This document shows positions 35,869 to 42,879 of a DNA stretch of 64,000 nt, in pieces; the stretch's first letter is position 1; every line of letters begins with the position of its first letter. The notes beneath the pieces are model-generated. The model worked only from the letters and a program-made list of their open reading frames with translations. It did not search any database and was not told the origin of the DNA. The DNA is taken from assembly GCF_001403615.1 (NCBI RefSeq), contig NZ_LN879456.1:558001-622000 (forward strand), in the 5' to 3' direction. Origin of the DNA: Desnuesiella massiliensis (GTDB lineage Bacteria; Bacillota; Clostridia; Clostridiales; Clostridiaceae). A program made the position numbers and the translations under genes.

Positions 35869-36966
35869 ATGAAATTAGGAATAGTTGGATTGCCTAATGT
35901 GGGTAAGAGCACATTATTTAATGCTATAACAAAAGCTGGTGCAGAATCAGCTAATTATCCCTTTTGTACTATAGAACCAAATGTAGGGGTGGTTAGCGTT
36001 CCAGATAAAAGATTAGATGTATTAGAGAAAATATATAATTCAAGAAAAAAAGTTTATACTGCTATTGAATTTTATGATATAGCAGGTTTAGTAAAAGGCG
36101 CTAGTAAAGGTGAAGGCCTTGGAAACAAGTTTTTATCCCATATAAGGGAAGTGGCAGCTATAGTGCACGTAGTTAGATGTTTTGAAGATGGAAATGTAGT
36201 TCACGTAGAAGGTTCTGTAGATCCAATAAGAGATATAGAAACTATAAATCTTGAGCTGATTTTTTCAGATTTAGAAGTATTAGAAAGAAGAATGGAAAAG
36301 GCATTAAAGCTTGTAAGATCTGGAGACAAGAAAGCTAAAGAAGAGTATGCGCTTATGGAAAGAATTAAAGCTCATTTAGAAGCTGGAAATCCAGTAAGAA
36401 CTCTAGAGGTTACCGAGGAAGAAAATGAAATTATAAAAGGGTTCTTTTTAATAACTTCTAAATCTGTACTTTATGCAGCAAATATTTCAGAACAAGAGCT
36501 TATGGAAGGTAATCTAGAAAATCAATATGTTAAAAAGGTAAAAGAGTATGCTGCTAAGGAAGATTCAGAGGTTATAGTTATCTGTGCTAAGCTTGAAGAA
36601 GAATTATCTACCTTAGAAGATGAAGAAAAGAAAGAAATGTTAGCAGAGTATGGTCTGCAAGAAACTGGCTTAGATAAATTAGTAACCTCTAGCTATAAGC
36701 TGCTAGGCCTTATGAGTTTCTTAACAGCTGGAGAGCAAGAAGTAAGAGCTTGGACCATAGTAAGAGGAACAAAGGCCCCTCAAGCTGCTGGGAAAATACA
36801 TACAGACATAGAAAGAGGCTTTATACGTGCGGAAATAATATCCTATGACAAGTTAGTAGAATGCGGCTCTGAGTCTGTTGCAAAAGAAAAAGGTTATTAC
36901 AGGTTAGAAGGAAAAGAATATGAAATGAAAGACGGAGACGTAGTTAACTTTAGATTTAATGTGTAG
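35869..36966 (+). CDS. ychF: Redox-regulated ATPase YchF
   Basis: The 365-residue protein belongs to the Obg-like GTPase group but binds ATP. G1 is GLPNVGKSTLFNA at residues 5-17; the switch region is NYPFCTIEPNVGVV; G3 is DIAGLVKGASKGEGLGNKFL. A coiled coil occupies the middle, and the C-terminal TGS domain (about 280-365) starts near LTAGEQEVRAWTI and ends VVNFRFNV. It associates with ribosomes and the oxidative stress response in other bacteria. It is monocistronic with its own promoter and terminator. Confidence 0.97.
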   Translation: MKLGIVGLPNVGKSTLFNAITKAGAESANYPFCTIEPNVGVVSVPDKRLDVLEKIYNSRKKVYTAIEFYDIAGLVKGASKGEGLGNKFLSHIREVAAIVHVVRCFEDGNVVHVEGSVDPIRDIETINLELIFSDLEVLERRMEKALKLVRSGDKKAKEEYALMERIKAHLEAGNPVRTLEVTEEENEIIKGFFLITSKSVLYAANISEQELMEGNLENQYVKKVKEYAAKEDSEVIVICAKLEEELSTLEDEEKKEMLAEYGLQETGLDKLVTSSYKLLGLMSFLTAGEQEVRAWTIVRGTKAPQAAGKIHTDIERGFIRAEIISYDKLVECGSESVAKEKGYYRLEGKEYEMKDGDVVNFRFNV

Positions 36967-36995
36967 TCAATATAATTGTTAAAAACATATTGCTT

Positions 36996-37037
36996 AAAAA
37001 GCTTTAAGAAGGCAATTTGCCTTCTTAAAGCTTTTTT
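36996..37037. terminator. Strong bidirectional terminator after ychF
   Basis: A nearly perfect stem of about 20 bp (36996-37015 with 37017-37036), with T runs on both strands, lies between ychF and the small minus-strand gene. Confidence 0.92.
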
Positions 37038-37048
37038 ATGTTCTTAGC

Positions 37049-37228
37049 TTAAAAGTCTTCTCCATCTTCTAAGTTTTCTTCATCATAGGAATTAGCCTTT
37101 TGAGCCTCAGACTTTTTTAGCGACTCAAGTTCATTATTGTATTCATCTTTAATAGTATTATTTAGTACATCAGAATTAACTTTAGCATTATTAAGGTTGT
37201 TTAACATATTATTTTTTTGTTTATTCAT
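37049..37228 (-). CDS. Small acidic protein of unknown function (59 aa)
   Basis: This gene is short but has good evidence. On the minus strand an ATG at 37228 follows AAGGAGAG eight bases earlier, and a 59-codon frame ends TAA at 37049. The protein starts MNKQKNNMLNNLNNAKVNSD and ends EENLEDGEDF. It is hydrophilic, Asn-rich at the front and acidic at the end, with no membrane segment. Convergent with ychF across a shared terminator, it lies in the chromosome just outside the left repeat of the inserted element. Function is unknown. Confidence 0.7.
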   Translation of the reverse strand: MNKQKNNMLNNLNNAKVNSDVLNNTIKDEYNNELESLKKSEAQKANSYDEENLEDGEDF

Positions 37229-37311
37229 ATTTATCTCTCCTTATCATAGCACTAATTATTCATTGTTTGCTTTTATAGTATTTGCAATATAAAAAAATAA
37301 ATTCTGATGTA

Positions 37312-37442
37312 GAAAATAAAAAATGCTTTGAGGGTTATATATGATATAACGACTCAAAGCATTGATTTCACTATAATTGGCGGGAGTATGTGGGAATCGA
37401 ACCCACCCGTCGTGGTCTTAGCACGGCAACACAGTTTTGAAG
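37312..37442. repeat. Left 131-bp direct repeat (att-like)
   Basis: It is identical in all 131 bases to 43566-43696. It contains the displaced tRNA-Sec 3' part and its terminator hairpin. On the far side lies chromosomal DNA (ychF and the 59-aa gene). Confidence 0.9.
37378..37442 (-). pseudogene. Displaced 3' fragment of tRNA-Sec
   Basis: The 65-nt minus-strand copy runs from the anticodon loop (CTTCAAA) through the variable arm and T arm to CCA. The 5' part is replaced by unrelated sequence from 37443. It is followed on the minus strand by the same terminator hairpin as the intact gene. It cannot make a tRNA and marks the original 3' end of the locus. Confidence 0.88.
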
Positions 37443-37469
37443 TTCGTGTAAAAATTTATACCCTTCTAA

Positions 37470-37712
37470 GCCATTGATATAACTGGATTTTATATTATTT
37501 TTAACATTCTATATGCACCTGTAATACCTTATGGAAAAGAAATAGAATATCAAGTTGTATTACCACAGAAAACATTGACTTATAAGATTATAGATGCACC
37601 TTTGTCTTATGATGAAAGACTTAATTTATTAAAAAAGGAAAATGAAGATTTGTTAAAAACACAAAAGCTTATGCAAGGTGTAATTGATGAATTACTAATG
37701 CGAGGTATGTAA
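37470..37712 (+). pseudogene. C-terminal remnant of a phage tail or baseplate protein
   Basis: A frame without a start codon or ribosome site is open from 37470 to the TAA at 37710. It reads about 80 residues ending LLKKENEDLLKTQKLMQG and then VIDELLMRGM. A beta-rich front and a helical end fit the tail-fibre or baseplate C-termini that precede small tail and lysis genes in clostridial phages; this is inference from position and style. The rest of the gene is missing, cut about 28 bases from the left repeat, so the deletion that removed the phage body ended here. Confidence 0.45.
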
Positions 37713-37714
37713 AT

Positions 37715-37852
37715 ATGGCAGAATACTTAGCACAAAGAATAATTGATGGCAGATTTACGTATGAGGAGGTAATGGCTAAACGACCAACCTTAAAAGATGG
37801 CGTAGATGCTTATTTAAGTGAACAAGGAAGAATGGATTTAATTACAGCTTAG
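37715..37852 (+). CDS. Small phage protein (CD1375/XkdX-like, 45 aa)
   Basis: The ATG at 37715 follows GAGGT, two bases after the previous frame. The protein begins MAEYLAQRIIDGRFTYEEVM and ends GRMDLITA. Small proteins with a LAxRIIxGxxxYxxV start commonly follow tail-fibre genes in clostridial phages. Function is unknown. A second small frame continues at its end in another phase. It is probably no longer useful, as its phage is gone. Confidence 0.55.
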   Translation: MAEYLAQRIIDGRFTYEEVMAKRPTLKDGVDAYLSEQGRMDLITA

Positions 37853-37854
37853 AA

Positions 37855-37920
37855 AAATTAGATGAAATGTTGGCTAATAATCAAATAACTCAGGAAGAGT
37901 ATGATTATATCGTGAGTTAG
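37855..37920 (+). pseudogene. Remnant of a second small tail-associated frame
   Basis: In another phase the sequence reads KLDEMLANNQITQEEYDYIVS and then TAG at 37918-37920 (21 residues with no ribosome site of its own). XkdX- or SHOCT-like tails have this type of short helical end. A frameshift or loss of the start is likely. About 220 bases up to the next gene then hold only a sigma-H-like promoter. Confidence 0.35.
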
Positions 37921-37989
37921 TATGGACTTGATTTAAAGTATAAAGGAAACCAAACTTACTAAACAATAACAGTATAGTTTAAATATTGA

Positions 37990-38014
37990 AGGATTTTTCG
38001 AACTATTATGGAAT
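37990..38014 (+). promoter_or_regulatory. Sigma-H-like promoter, element copy 1
   Basis: AGGATTT (37990-37996), an 11-bp spacer and ATGGAAT (38008-38014) match the sigma-H consensus. It lies 132 bases before the DUF6273-like pseudogene. Confidence 0.5.
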
Positions 38015-38145
38015 ATAGTTACAAGGGTGTAATTGTCAAAATTTGCTGCGGAAAAGTGGGGGATTTTAGTGAAAAAGGAATCAGGAAGCCAGATAAATTA
38101 AGGCTTAGAGATTCCGAGAAAATATAACGCTACAGGGATGTAAAA

Positions 38146-38456
38146 ATGCAAGTAGGAGATAAAATAGTATTTGACAGATACGAATGGTGCATACTTGACA
38201 TACAAAACAACACGGCTTTGATTATAACCGAAGATATAGTGGAGCAACGCGCCTACCATAATATTTATAAAGACACAACATGGGCAGACTGTGAGTTGAG
38301 AAAATATCTTAACGGTGAATTTTATGGTAAATTCACCGCAACTGACAAATCAAGAATAATTCCGGCAACAATATCTTCAGATGTAACATCAGCCTTTTTC
38401 ACCCTTCAGGCGACAATAAAGGCGGTGTTCGTCCTGCTTTGTGGCTGAAACTATAA
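38146..38456 (+). pseudogene. DUF6273-like protein gene with internal deletion and frameshift
   Basis: The ATG frame reads MQVGDKIVFDRYEWCILDIQ and later TWADCELRKYLNGEFYGKF, typical of DUF6273 proteins. It ends at 38448 with an unrelated tail. From 38409 another frame reads GDNKGGVRPALWLKL and TAA at 38456, which is the usual end of this family. The middle part (the usual WWLRSPG-type region) is missing. A deletion that shifted the frame explains both facts. The family is common as cargo in clostridial phages and cell-surface loci, and its function is unknown. Confidence 0.65.
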
Positions 38457-38512
38457 TTTGAATTATGGCTAATAAGTTAGACTTGTGTTGGAGAAGACGT
38501 AAGGTTGTTATT

Positions 38513-38548
38513 AAGTGACGTAATGTAAAAAGTTTCGTCGCTTTTGAA
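38513..38548 (+). terminator. Weak terminator-like hairpin after the DUF6273-like gene
   Basis: AAGTGACG (38513-38520) pairs with CGTCGCTT (38536-38543) with one wobble, followed by a short T run. Confidence 0.45.
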
Positions 38549-38649
38549 AGAAAATACTCAATAAGATTTAATTAATAATTAAGAATATTTAAGAATTTAT
38601 ATTCTTAAAATTAATAAATTAAAATGTTATTCTATTAAAGAAAGGGGAG

Positions 38650-38979
38650 ATGTATTTGAGAGTTATAATTATATATTCAATATTTTATCTTATTGGTATA
38701 TTTTTTATTGTTTACGGAATAACGATCAATGAAAAAAAATACTTTACCTCAAAAAGAGCGATACTTAAAGGCTTCGAAGTCATTAATAAAAAATCTTACT
38801 TAATAGCAAGTAAAATCGAATATATTGTAACTGGTCTATGTTCCGTTGGAATTGCTTATTTGCTTCAAAAACAATTTATGTCTATTCATCAATTATATAA
38901 AAGCTTGCTAGGTATATTGTTATTTTTAATAGTTATACAATTGTTTGCAAAATATAAGTATTGTAAAAAAATAACTTGA
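38650..38979 (+). CDS. Small membrane protein of unknown function
   Basis: The frame gives up to 109 residues with three hydrophobic segments: VIIIYSIFYLIGIFFIVYGI near the start, IEYIVTGLCSVGIAYLL in the middle, and LLGILLFLIVIQLF near the end. No known family is recognised; the layout resembles small DUF3784-type proteins. AAGGGGAG directly touches ATG 38650, so TTG 38656, six bases from that site, may be the real start. It lies in the relic element as possible cargo. Confidence 0.55.
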   Translation: MYLRVIIIYSIFYLIGIFFIVYGITINEKKYFTSKRAILKGFEVINKKSYLIASKIEYIVTGLCSVGIAYLLQKQFMSIHQLYKSLLGILLFLIVIQLFAKYKYCKKIT

Positions 38980-39269
38980 TACTACTTATAATTAAATGAG
39001 GGTAATTTATATCGCCTTTATTTTTTTCTTATTGTCGTTTTTAAATAGCTTGAGACTAAGCACCAAATTCTCAAAAAGATTGAGATTCTGTTTTAAGCTC
39101 GTTATAGATTTGTGTTACATCATATATGAAACATATTCTTCAATATATTTAACATAAAACTCTTTATTTTATATTAGTGTAGTGTTTGGTATAATATTCC
39201 TTAAGGAAGTTAATACGTTTATGTAGGAAATGTGGTATAAGTAAAGAGGAATTTGTGAAGGAGTGTGAA

Positions 39270-39503
39270 ATGGTGAAATCTATTTCTGCAAAAATTCTAT
39301 TTGGTATTAGTGCTGTATTATTGATATGTTTTTTTGGAGGTCTAGTGTATTTACATTATGATTATTATACTAATATAAGTCCTTACGCTTCTACGCCGTT
39401 ATATGTTTACAATCTGATTCATGGAGTAATATTTTTAATACCAAGCATTATATTCTTTATAATTGCACTGATATTACGTTCAAAGTCAAAAAATAAGTCT
39501 TAG
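39270..39503 (+). CDS. Small two-helix membrane protein
   Basis: The 77-residue protein has two hydrophobic helices (ILFGISAVLLICFFGGLVYL, and GVIFLIPSIIFFIIALIL) and a basic tail (RSKSKNKS). ATG 39270 fits AAGGAG; an in-frame GTG at 39255 precedes that site. No family is recognised. It has its own strong terminator. The 290 bases before it hold a TATAAT-like box at 39190 but no clear -35. Confidence 0.55.
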   Translation: MVKSISAKILFGISAVLLICFFGGLVYLHYDYYTNISPYASTPLYVYNLIHGVIFLIPSIIFFIIALILRSKSKNKS

Positions 39504-39523
39504 TTGTGAACCTTTTTCATGTT

Positions 39524-39557
39524 AAGCGGCGTAAGTTCAATCTCACGCCGCTTTTAA
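39524..39557 (+). terminator. Terminator hairpin with GC-rich stem
   Basis: AAGCGGCGT (39524-39532) pairs with ACGCCGCTT (39545-39553) and TT follows. It ends the small membrane gene. A second loose hairpin (GGCAAAATA/TATTTTGCC, about 39590-39630) lies before the UviB gene. Confidence 0.7.
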
Positions 39558-39662
39558 ACCTAATGCGACATAAACAAAAATAGAATTAAAGGCAAAATAG
39601 AGGGCTGTAAAAGGCTTTTTTATTTTGCCTAGAATTAACAAAGTTAAGAAAGTAGGTGACAT

Positions 39663-39917
39663 ATGGAAAATATATTTTTAGAATTAATAAAAATTAGTCC
39701 AGTATTAGGGCTATTAGCGTGGTTTTATTATAAGCAAGGCATTGACTATAAAGCGCTTGTAAGCAGGATTCAGGATGAGAGTATGGTTAGGGAAACAAGG
39801 CTAAGTACAACTATAGATAAAAACCAAGAAATTATAAAAGAGTTATCTCAAAAGTTTAATATCGTGGAAGATGTAAAAAAGGATGTTGAAGATATTAAAA
39901 ATCAATTATTTAAATAA
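39663..39917 (+). CDS. BhlA/UviB family holin-like peptide
   Basis: The 84-residue protein has one N-terminal membrane helix (ISPVLGLLAWFYYKQ) followed by a charged coiled coil (VETRLSTTIDKNQEII-type heptads). This layout matches BhlA and the bacteriocin-release protein UviB. Such proteins sit next to amidases in clostridial phage lysis modules, as here. AGGTGAC precedes the ATG. It seems intact, although its partners are broken. Confidence 0.8.
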   Translation: MENIFLELIKISPVLGLLAWFYYKQGIDYKALVSRIQDESMVRETRLSTTIDKNQEIIKELSQKFNIVEDVKKDVEDIKNQLFK

Positions 39918-39929
39918 GAAGGTGATTTT

Positions 39930-40136
39930 ATGAAAAATGAAGATAGATTTAAAGAGTTGAAATCTTTACTATAGGTTAAAAAATTAATAGCTTTATTGCT
40001 TACTTTAGTATTTTGTGTGTTAGCTTTTAGAAATGAGGTTAACACTTATTTTATGTCCATTTATACGATGATTGTAGGTTTTTATTTTGGACAATCTACA
40101 ACTAGACAAGCAGTGAAAGAAAATAAGTATAGGTGA
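39930..40136 (+). pseudogene. Second holin-like gene with an in-frame stop
   Basis: AAGGTG and ATG 39930 start a frame that reads 14 codons (MKNEDRFKELKSLL), then TAG at 39972-39974. The same frame continues KKLIALLLTLVFCVLAF and VNTYFMSIYTMIVGFYFGQ, ending TGA at 40134. The two membrane helices and the place between UviB and the amidase fit a small phage holin. One point mutation would restore the gene. About 68 codons in total. Confidence 0.7.
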
Positions 40137-40141
40137 TATTG

Positions 40142-40807
40142 ATGAAGATAACTATTGATGCTGGTCATAACTGTTATCCTGATGGGGGAGCAGTTGGTCT
40201 ACTAGATGAAAATATTTGTACTAAAGAGACAGTTCAATATTTGATAAAGTATTTAAATGCTTTAGGACATGAGGCTTATGATATAACACCTTATGATATG
40301 AAATTTAACTCTGTAAATGAGAGTTTATCCTATAGGGTAAAAAAAGCAAATGAAATTAATTCAGACTTACATTTATGTATTCACTATAATAAGTATAATA
40401 CTCAAGTTTATGGAACTGAGTGTTGGATTAGTGGTACTGGAGGGAAGTCAGAACAATTTGCTATTAATATATGCAGAGAAGTTTCAAATTCTTTAGGTAC
40501 TTATAATAGAGGTATTAAGGGGGGTAATTTATATATACCTAAATATACAAATATGCCTTGCGTGCTTGTAGAAGGAGTATTTATAGATAATGTTAATGAT
40601 GTTAGCAAATATGATGCTAATAAAATAGCAAAAGCTATAATTAAGGCTGCAACAGGTCAAGAAATAATTGAGAATTTTAATAAAAGATATTACATAGTTA
40701 CCAACTATCTTAAAGGAGATTCTAACGGATATATTAATATGGAACAAATAGTATCTATATTTCAAGGTGTGAGATTTTATATGAAGAACAATGATAAGGG
40801 CATCTGA
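40142..40807 (+). CDS. N-acetylmuramoyl-L-alanine amidase (phage lysin), prematurely stopped
   Basis: The 221-residue product has a complete zinc amidase domain (Amidase_3). ITIDAGHNCYPDGGAVG holds the first metal His, LHLCIHYNKYN the second, and VLVEGVFIDNVNDV the catalytic Glu. It cuts the amide bond between sugar and peptide in peptidoglycan. After KNNDKGI a TGA (40805-40807) ends the frame, but the same frame goes on with IETQYLPHEKCIELKQALGN and WSIKE, so a Trp codon probably mutated to stop. The lost tail is part of the C-terminal domain. ATG 40142 follows AGGTG. The enzyme core may still work. Confidence 0.85.
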   Translation: MKITIDAGHNCYPDGGAVGLLDENICTKETVQYLIKYLNALGHEAYDITPYDMKFNSVNESLSYRVKKANEINSDLHLCIHYNKYNTQVYGTECWISGTGGKSEQFAINICREVSNSLGTYNRGIKGGNLYIPKYTNMPCVLVEGVFIDNVNDVSKYDANKIAKAIIKAATGQEIIENFNKRYYIVTNYLKGDSNGYINMEQIVSIFQGVRFYMKNNDKGI

Positions 40808-40895
40808 ATAGAAACACAGTACTTGCCGCATGAAAAGTGCATAGAATTGAAACAAGCTTTAGGAAACTTATTTTGGAGTATAAAAGAAATTTATG

Positions 40896-40938
40896 AAAGG
40901 CAGCCCATAGGTTTTACCCTAAGAGCTGCCTTTCTTAT
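40896..40938 (+). terminator. Terminator of the lysis module
   Basis: AAAGGCAGC (40896-40904) pairs with GCTGCCTTT (40925-40933), followed by CTTATTT. Confidence 0.8.
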
Positions 40939-40974
40939 TTGCTTAAAGTTAAGTATAAAATATAGGTTTAAAGT

Positions 40975-41166
40975 TTATTTAAAATTCTTCTTTGAAAAAT
41001 CACGGAGGCGTTCAATTGCTTTTGAAACTAAAAAGCATGGTAGTATTAAAAAAGGCACTAAAAATACCAATACAGGCCTAAGTATAATTCTGTTATATAC
41101 ATATGCGTATAGTGTAATAACTAAAGAAAGACTTAACCAAGCAAAAAACCAATAATACTTTTCCAT
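40975..41166 (-). CDS. Small membrane protein on the minus strand (63 aa)
   Basis: On the minus strand TAGGAGA lies before ATG 41166. The protein is MEKYYWFFAWLSLSLVITLY followed by a second hydrophobic part (PVLVFLVPFLILPCFLV) and a basic end (RLRDFSKKNFK). It has two helices and no recognised family. It is convergent with the lysis genes. A lysogeny cargo gene or an immunity-type role is possible but not shown. Confidence 0.6.
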   Translation of the reverse strand: MEKYYWFFAWLSLSLVITLYAYVYNRIILRPVLVFLVPFLILPCFLVSKAIERLRDFSKKNFK

Positions 41167-41267
41167 TAATCCATCTCCTAACTACTTTAAAAACTATTTA
41201 CTTTAATGGATATATGTGTTATTATATCAAATTTATAAGAAGTAATACAATTATAATTATTTTTAAG

Positions 41268-41292
41268 AGGATTTTTACTACGAGTGTTGAAT
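41268..41292 (+). promoter_or_regulatory. Sigma-H-like promoter, element copy 2
   Basis: AGGATTT (41268-41274), an 11-bp spacer and GTTGAAT (41286-41292) match the sigma-H consensus, 85 bases before the methyltransferase-like gene. Confidence 0.55.
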
Positions 41293-41376
41293 AGATTTTA
41301 TAGAAACAATAGTTAGAAAAGGCGAACCAACTAAAATAGAAATGTTATAGAGCAAAAAACTAAAAGGTGGGGTAAA

Positions 41377-41895
41377 ATGAATGCGTTTTTGATAGTAATA
41401 CCACTAATACTTATTAGATATGGGATTTTAAGTATAATAGACAAAAAATCACTTAAACGTGCGGGTTTCTTTGCTCCATTAATCGGAAGAGAAAAAGTAG
41501 CATTCTGGGTTTATCAAATTACAACCGTCCTTATTTTACTATACCTATTATTACTCAAAATCAAAACTGACTCTGATTGGTTTTACATAGGTTTAGGAAT
41601 ATATAGTTTAGGAATTATTTTATACGCTGTATCTGTAGTAAATTATGCTAAGCCTAAAATGAATGGAATAAATTTAAACGGATTATACCGAGTATCCCGC
41701 AATCCTATGTACATTGCATATTTTATTTATTTTTTAGGGTGTGTATTGCTAACACAATCCTTGATATTACTTGCGTTATTAATCGGTTTTCAAGTATCCG
41801 CACACTGGATTATTCTTTCAGAAGAAAGATGGTGTATTAAGAAATTCGGAGAAGAATATATAAAATATATGAATAAAGTGAGACGTTATATTTAG
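41377..41895 (+). CDS. Isoprenylcysteine carboxyl methyltransferase-like membrane protein
   Basis: The 172-residue protein has four or five hydrophobic helices and the ICMT/PEMT signature: GLYRVSRNPMYIAYFIYFLG in the middle and SEERWCIKKFGEEYIKYMNKVRRYI at the end (key residues RNPMY and EER..KFG..Y..Y). Such proteins methylate lipids or small membrane-bound substrates with SAM. AAGGTGGGG lies before the ATG. As cargo of the relic element, with its own promoter and terminator, it is intact. The substrate is unknown. Confidence 0.85.
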   Translation: MNAFLIVIPLILIRYGILSIIDKKSLKRAGFFAPLIGREKVAFWVYQITTVLILLYLLLLKIKTDSDWFYIGLGIYSLGIILYAVSVVNYAKPKMNGINLNGLYRVSRNPMYIAYFIYFLGCVLLTQSLILLALLIGFQVSAHWIILSEERWCIKKFGEEYIKYMNKVRRYI

Positions 41896-41945
41896 ACAGG
41901 TATGCTATAACTCTATTATTCAAGTTATGGTTTGTGTTCTTCTTA

Positions 41946-41993
41946 AAAGGTAGCTTAGGGATAAATCCTTAGGATACCTTCTTTTTTATTTTT
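41946..41993 (+). terminator. Terminator after the ICMT-like gene
   Basis: AAGGTA and TACCTT enclose a second pair (AGGGAT/ATCCTT), and a long T run (CTTTTTTATTTTTT) follows. Confidence 0.75.
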
Positions 41994-41997
41994 TGGA

Positions 41998-42022
41998 AGG
42001 ATTTTTATTATATATGTTGAAT
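41998..42022 (+). promoter_or_regulatory. Sigma-H-like promoter, element copy 3
   Basis: AGGATTT (41998-42004), an 11-bp spacer and GTTGAAT (42016-42022) precede the GyrI-like gene by 61 bases. Confidence 0.55.
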
Positions 42023-42082
42023 AATTTATAGAAATATTTACTTGATAGTGTGAGGAGTATTTTAATCTCGAGGTGAAAGTAT

Positions 42083-42556
42083 ATGAGTAAGTTGCAAGTA
42101 AAAATAATTGAAAAAACAGAAGGAATATCAGTATTTGGATTATGGCTCAATTCCAATGATAAATCTGTATCAAAAGACATTATAACTTTATCTAAAAAAT
42201 ATTATGAAATAGCAGATAAAAGAGATGGTAAAGTTTTACCGTTTTATGTTTTAAGCAAGGATTATAATGAACAAACAAAAAGCTTTAAACTTTTTATTGG
42301 CGGATTTTTAGAAAATAGTAACCTTGAAAAAGTAGAACTACCAAAAGGATATTATGGAATAGTTACTATTAAGCCTAAGTTAGGTTTTTTATGGGGATTA
42401 TCAATAGGGGAAGCAAAAAGATATTTCTATGCACAATGGTTACCAAATTCGGGCTATAAAGCCTTAAATATGGAGTATGAATATCATACTGAAAAAAGTG
42501 TATCAAAAAAACCTGAAATTGAAATATACTTTGCAATAGACAAGAAAGGTCAATAA
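42083..42556 (+). CDS. GyrI-like/effector-binding domain protein
   Basis: The 157-residue soluble protein fits the GyrI-like (AraC effector-binding) fold. IIEKTEGISVFGLWLNSNDK is its front beta strand, YYGIVTIKPKLGFLWGLSIGEAK the centre (key part PKG-Y), and PEIEIYFAID the last strand. It has no DNA-binding domain. Such stand-alone proteins bind or hydrolyse small hydrophobic compounds. GAGGTGAAA precedes the ATG. It is intact cargo; its ligand is unknown. Confidence 0.75.
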   Translation: MSKLQVKIIEKTEGISVFGLWLNSNDKSVSKDIITLSKKYYEIADKRDGKVLPFYVLSKDYNEQTKSFKLFIGGFLENSNLEKVELPKGYYGIVTIKPKLGFLWGLSIGEAKRYFYAQWLPNSGYKALNMEYEYHTEKSVSKKPEIEIYFAIDKKGQ

Positions 42557-42634
42557 ACAATATCAGAAGCAAGCTAAAGTCAAATTCTTGTTATAAATCC
42601 TATGATTTACTTTTAAACAGCTAAATAAAAATAA

Positions 42635-42679
42635 ATGCATTTAGATCCTAGGTTTAGTAACTCTAAGGCCTAAATGCAT
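42635..42679 (+). terminator. Terminator-like palindrome after the GyrI-like gene
   Basis: ATGCATTTAG (42635-42644) pairs with CTAAATGCAT (42670-42679) over a 25-base loop with inner pairs. No good T tract follows, so the role is uncertain. Confidence 0.4.
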
Positions 42680-42698
42680 AAGGGTTTGGGTTGAGAAA

Positions 42699-42790
42699 AC
42701 GCTTTTGGTATATAGGTTAAGCAGTAACCTAGTATTATTATATTTATCAATAATAAAAGTGTTACATAATATTATATTTGCTAAAAGCGC
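42699..42790 (+). other. Candidate three-way-junction structure in non-coding DNA
   Basis: The 324 bases between 42556 and 42880 hold no gene. CGCTTTTGG near 42700 pairs with CTAAAAGCG near 42781 with one wobble. Inside are AGGTTA/TAACCT and TTATTAT/ATAATAA hairpins, so the block can fold as a branched structure. A 4-bp GCCC/GGGC hairpin follows at about 42816. It matches no family I can name; a phage site or a small RNA is possible. Confidence 0.35.
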
Positions 42791-42844
42791 TATTCTAGTA
42801 AGTTGACTTGATATTGCCCTTAGTGGGCTATTTTCATTTATTGG

Positions 42845-42869
42845 AGGATTTATATAATAAGAGTTGAAT
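42845..42869 (+). promoter_or_regulatory. Sigma-H-like promoter, element copy 4
   Basis: AGGATTT (42845-42851), an 11-bp spacer and GTTGAAT (42863-42869) lie only 11 bases before the next ATG. Confidence 0.45.
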
Positions 42870-42879
42870 TATAATAAAT

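Noticed and set aside
40805..40807. UGA in the amidase as a selenocysteine codon, because tRNA-Sec is close by
   Set aside because: No stable SECIS-like hairpin follows the codon at the proper distance, the position fits a lost Trp, and the enzyme family does not use selenocysteine.
40529..40855. Minus-strand 108-residue frame inside the amidase gene
   Set aside because: It is a shadow of the amidase coding strand with no ribosome site.
40823..41155. Open frame after the amidase as a separate gene
   Set aside because: Its first part is the amidase tail in the same frame, and the rest reads through the lysis terminator and opposite a better-supported minus-strand gene.
42816..42835. Terminator in the gap before the 70-aa gene
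   Set aside because: The stem is only GCCC/GGGC, four pairs, which is too weak.
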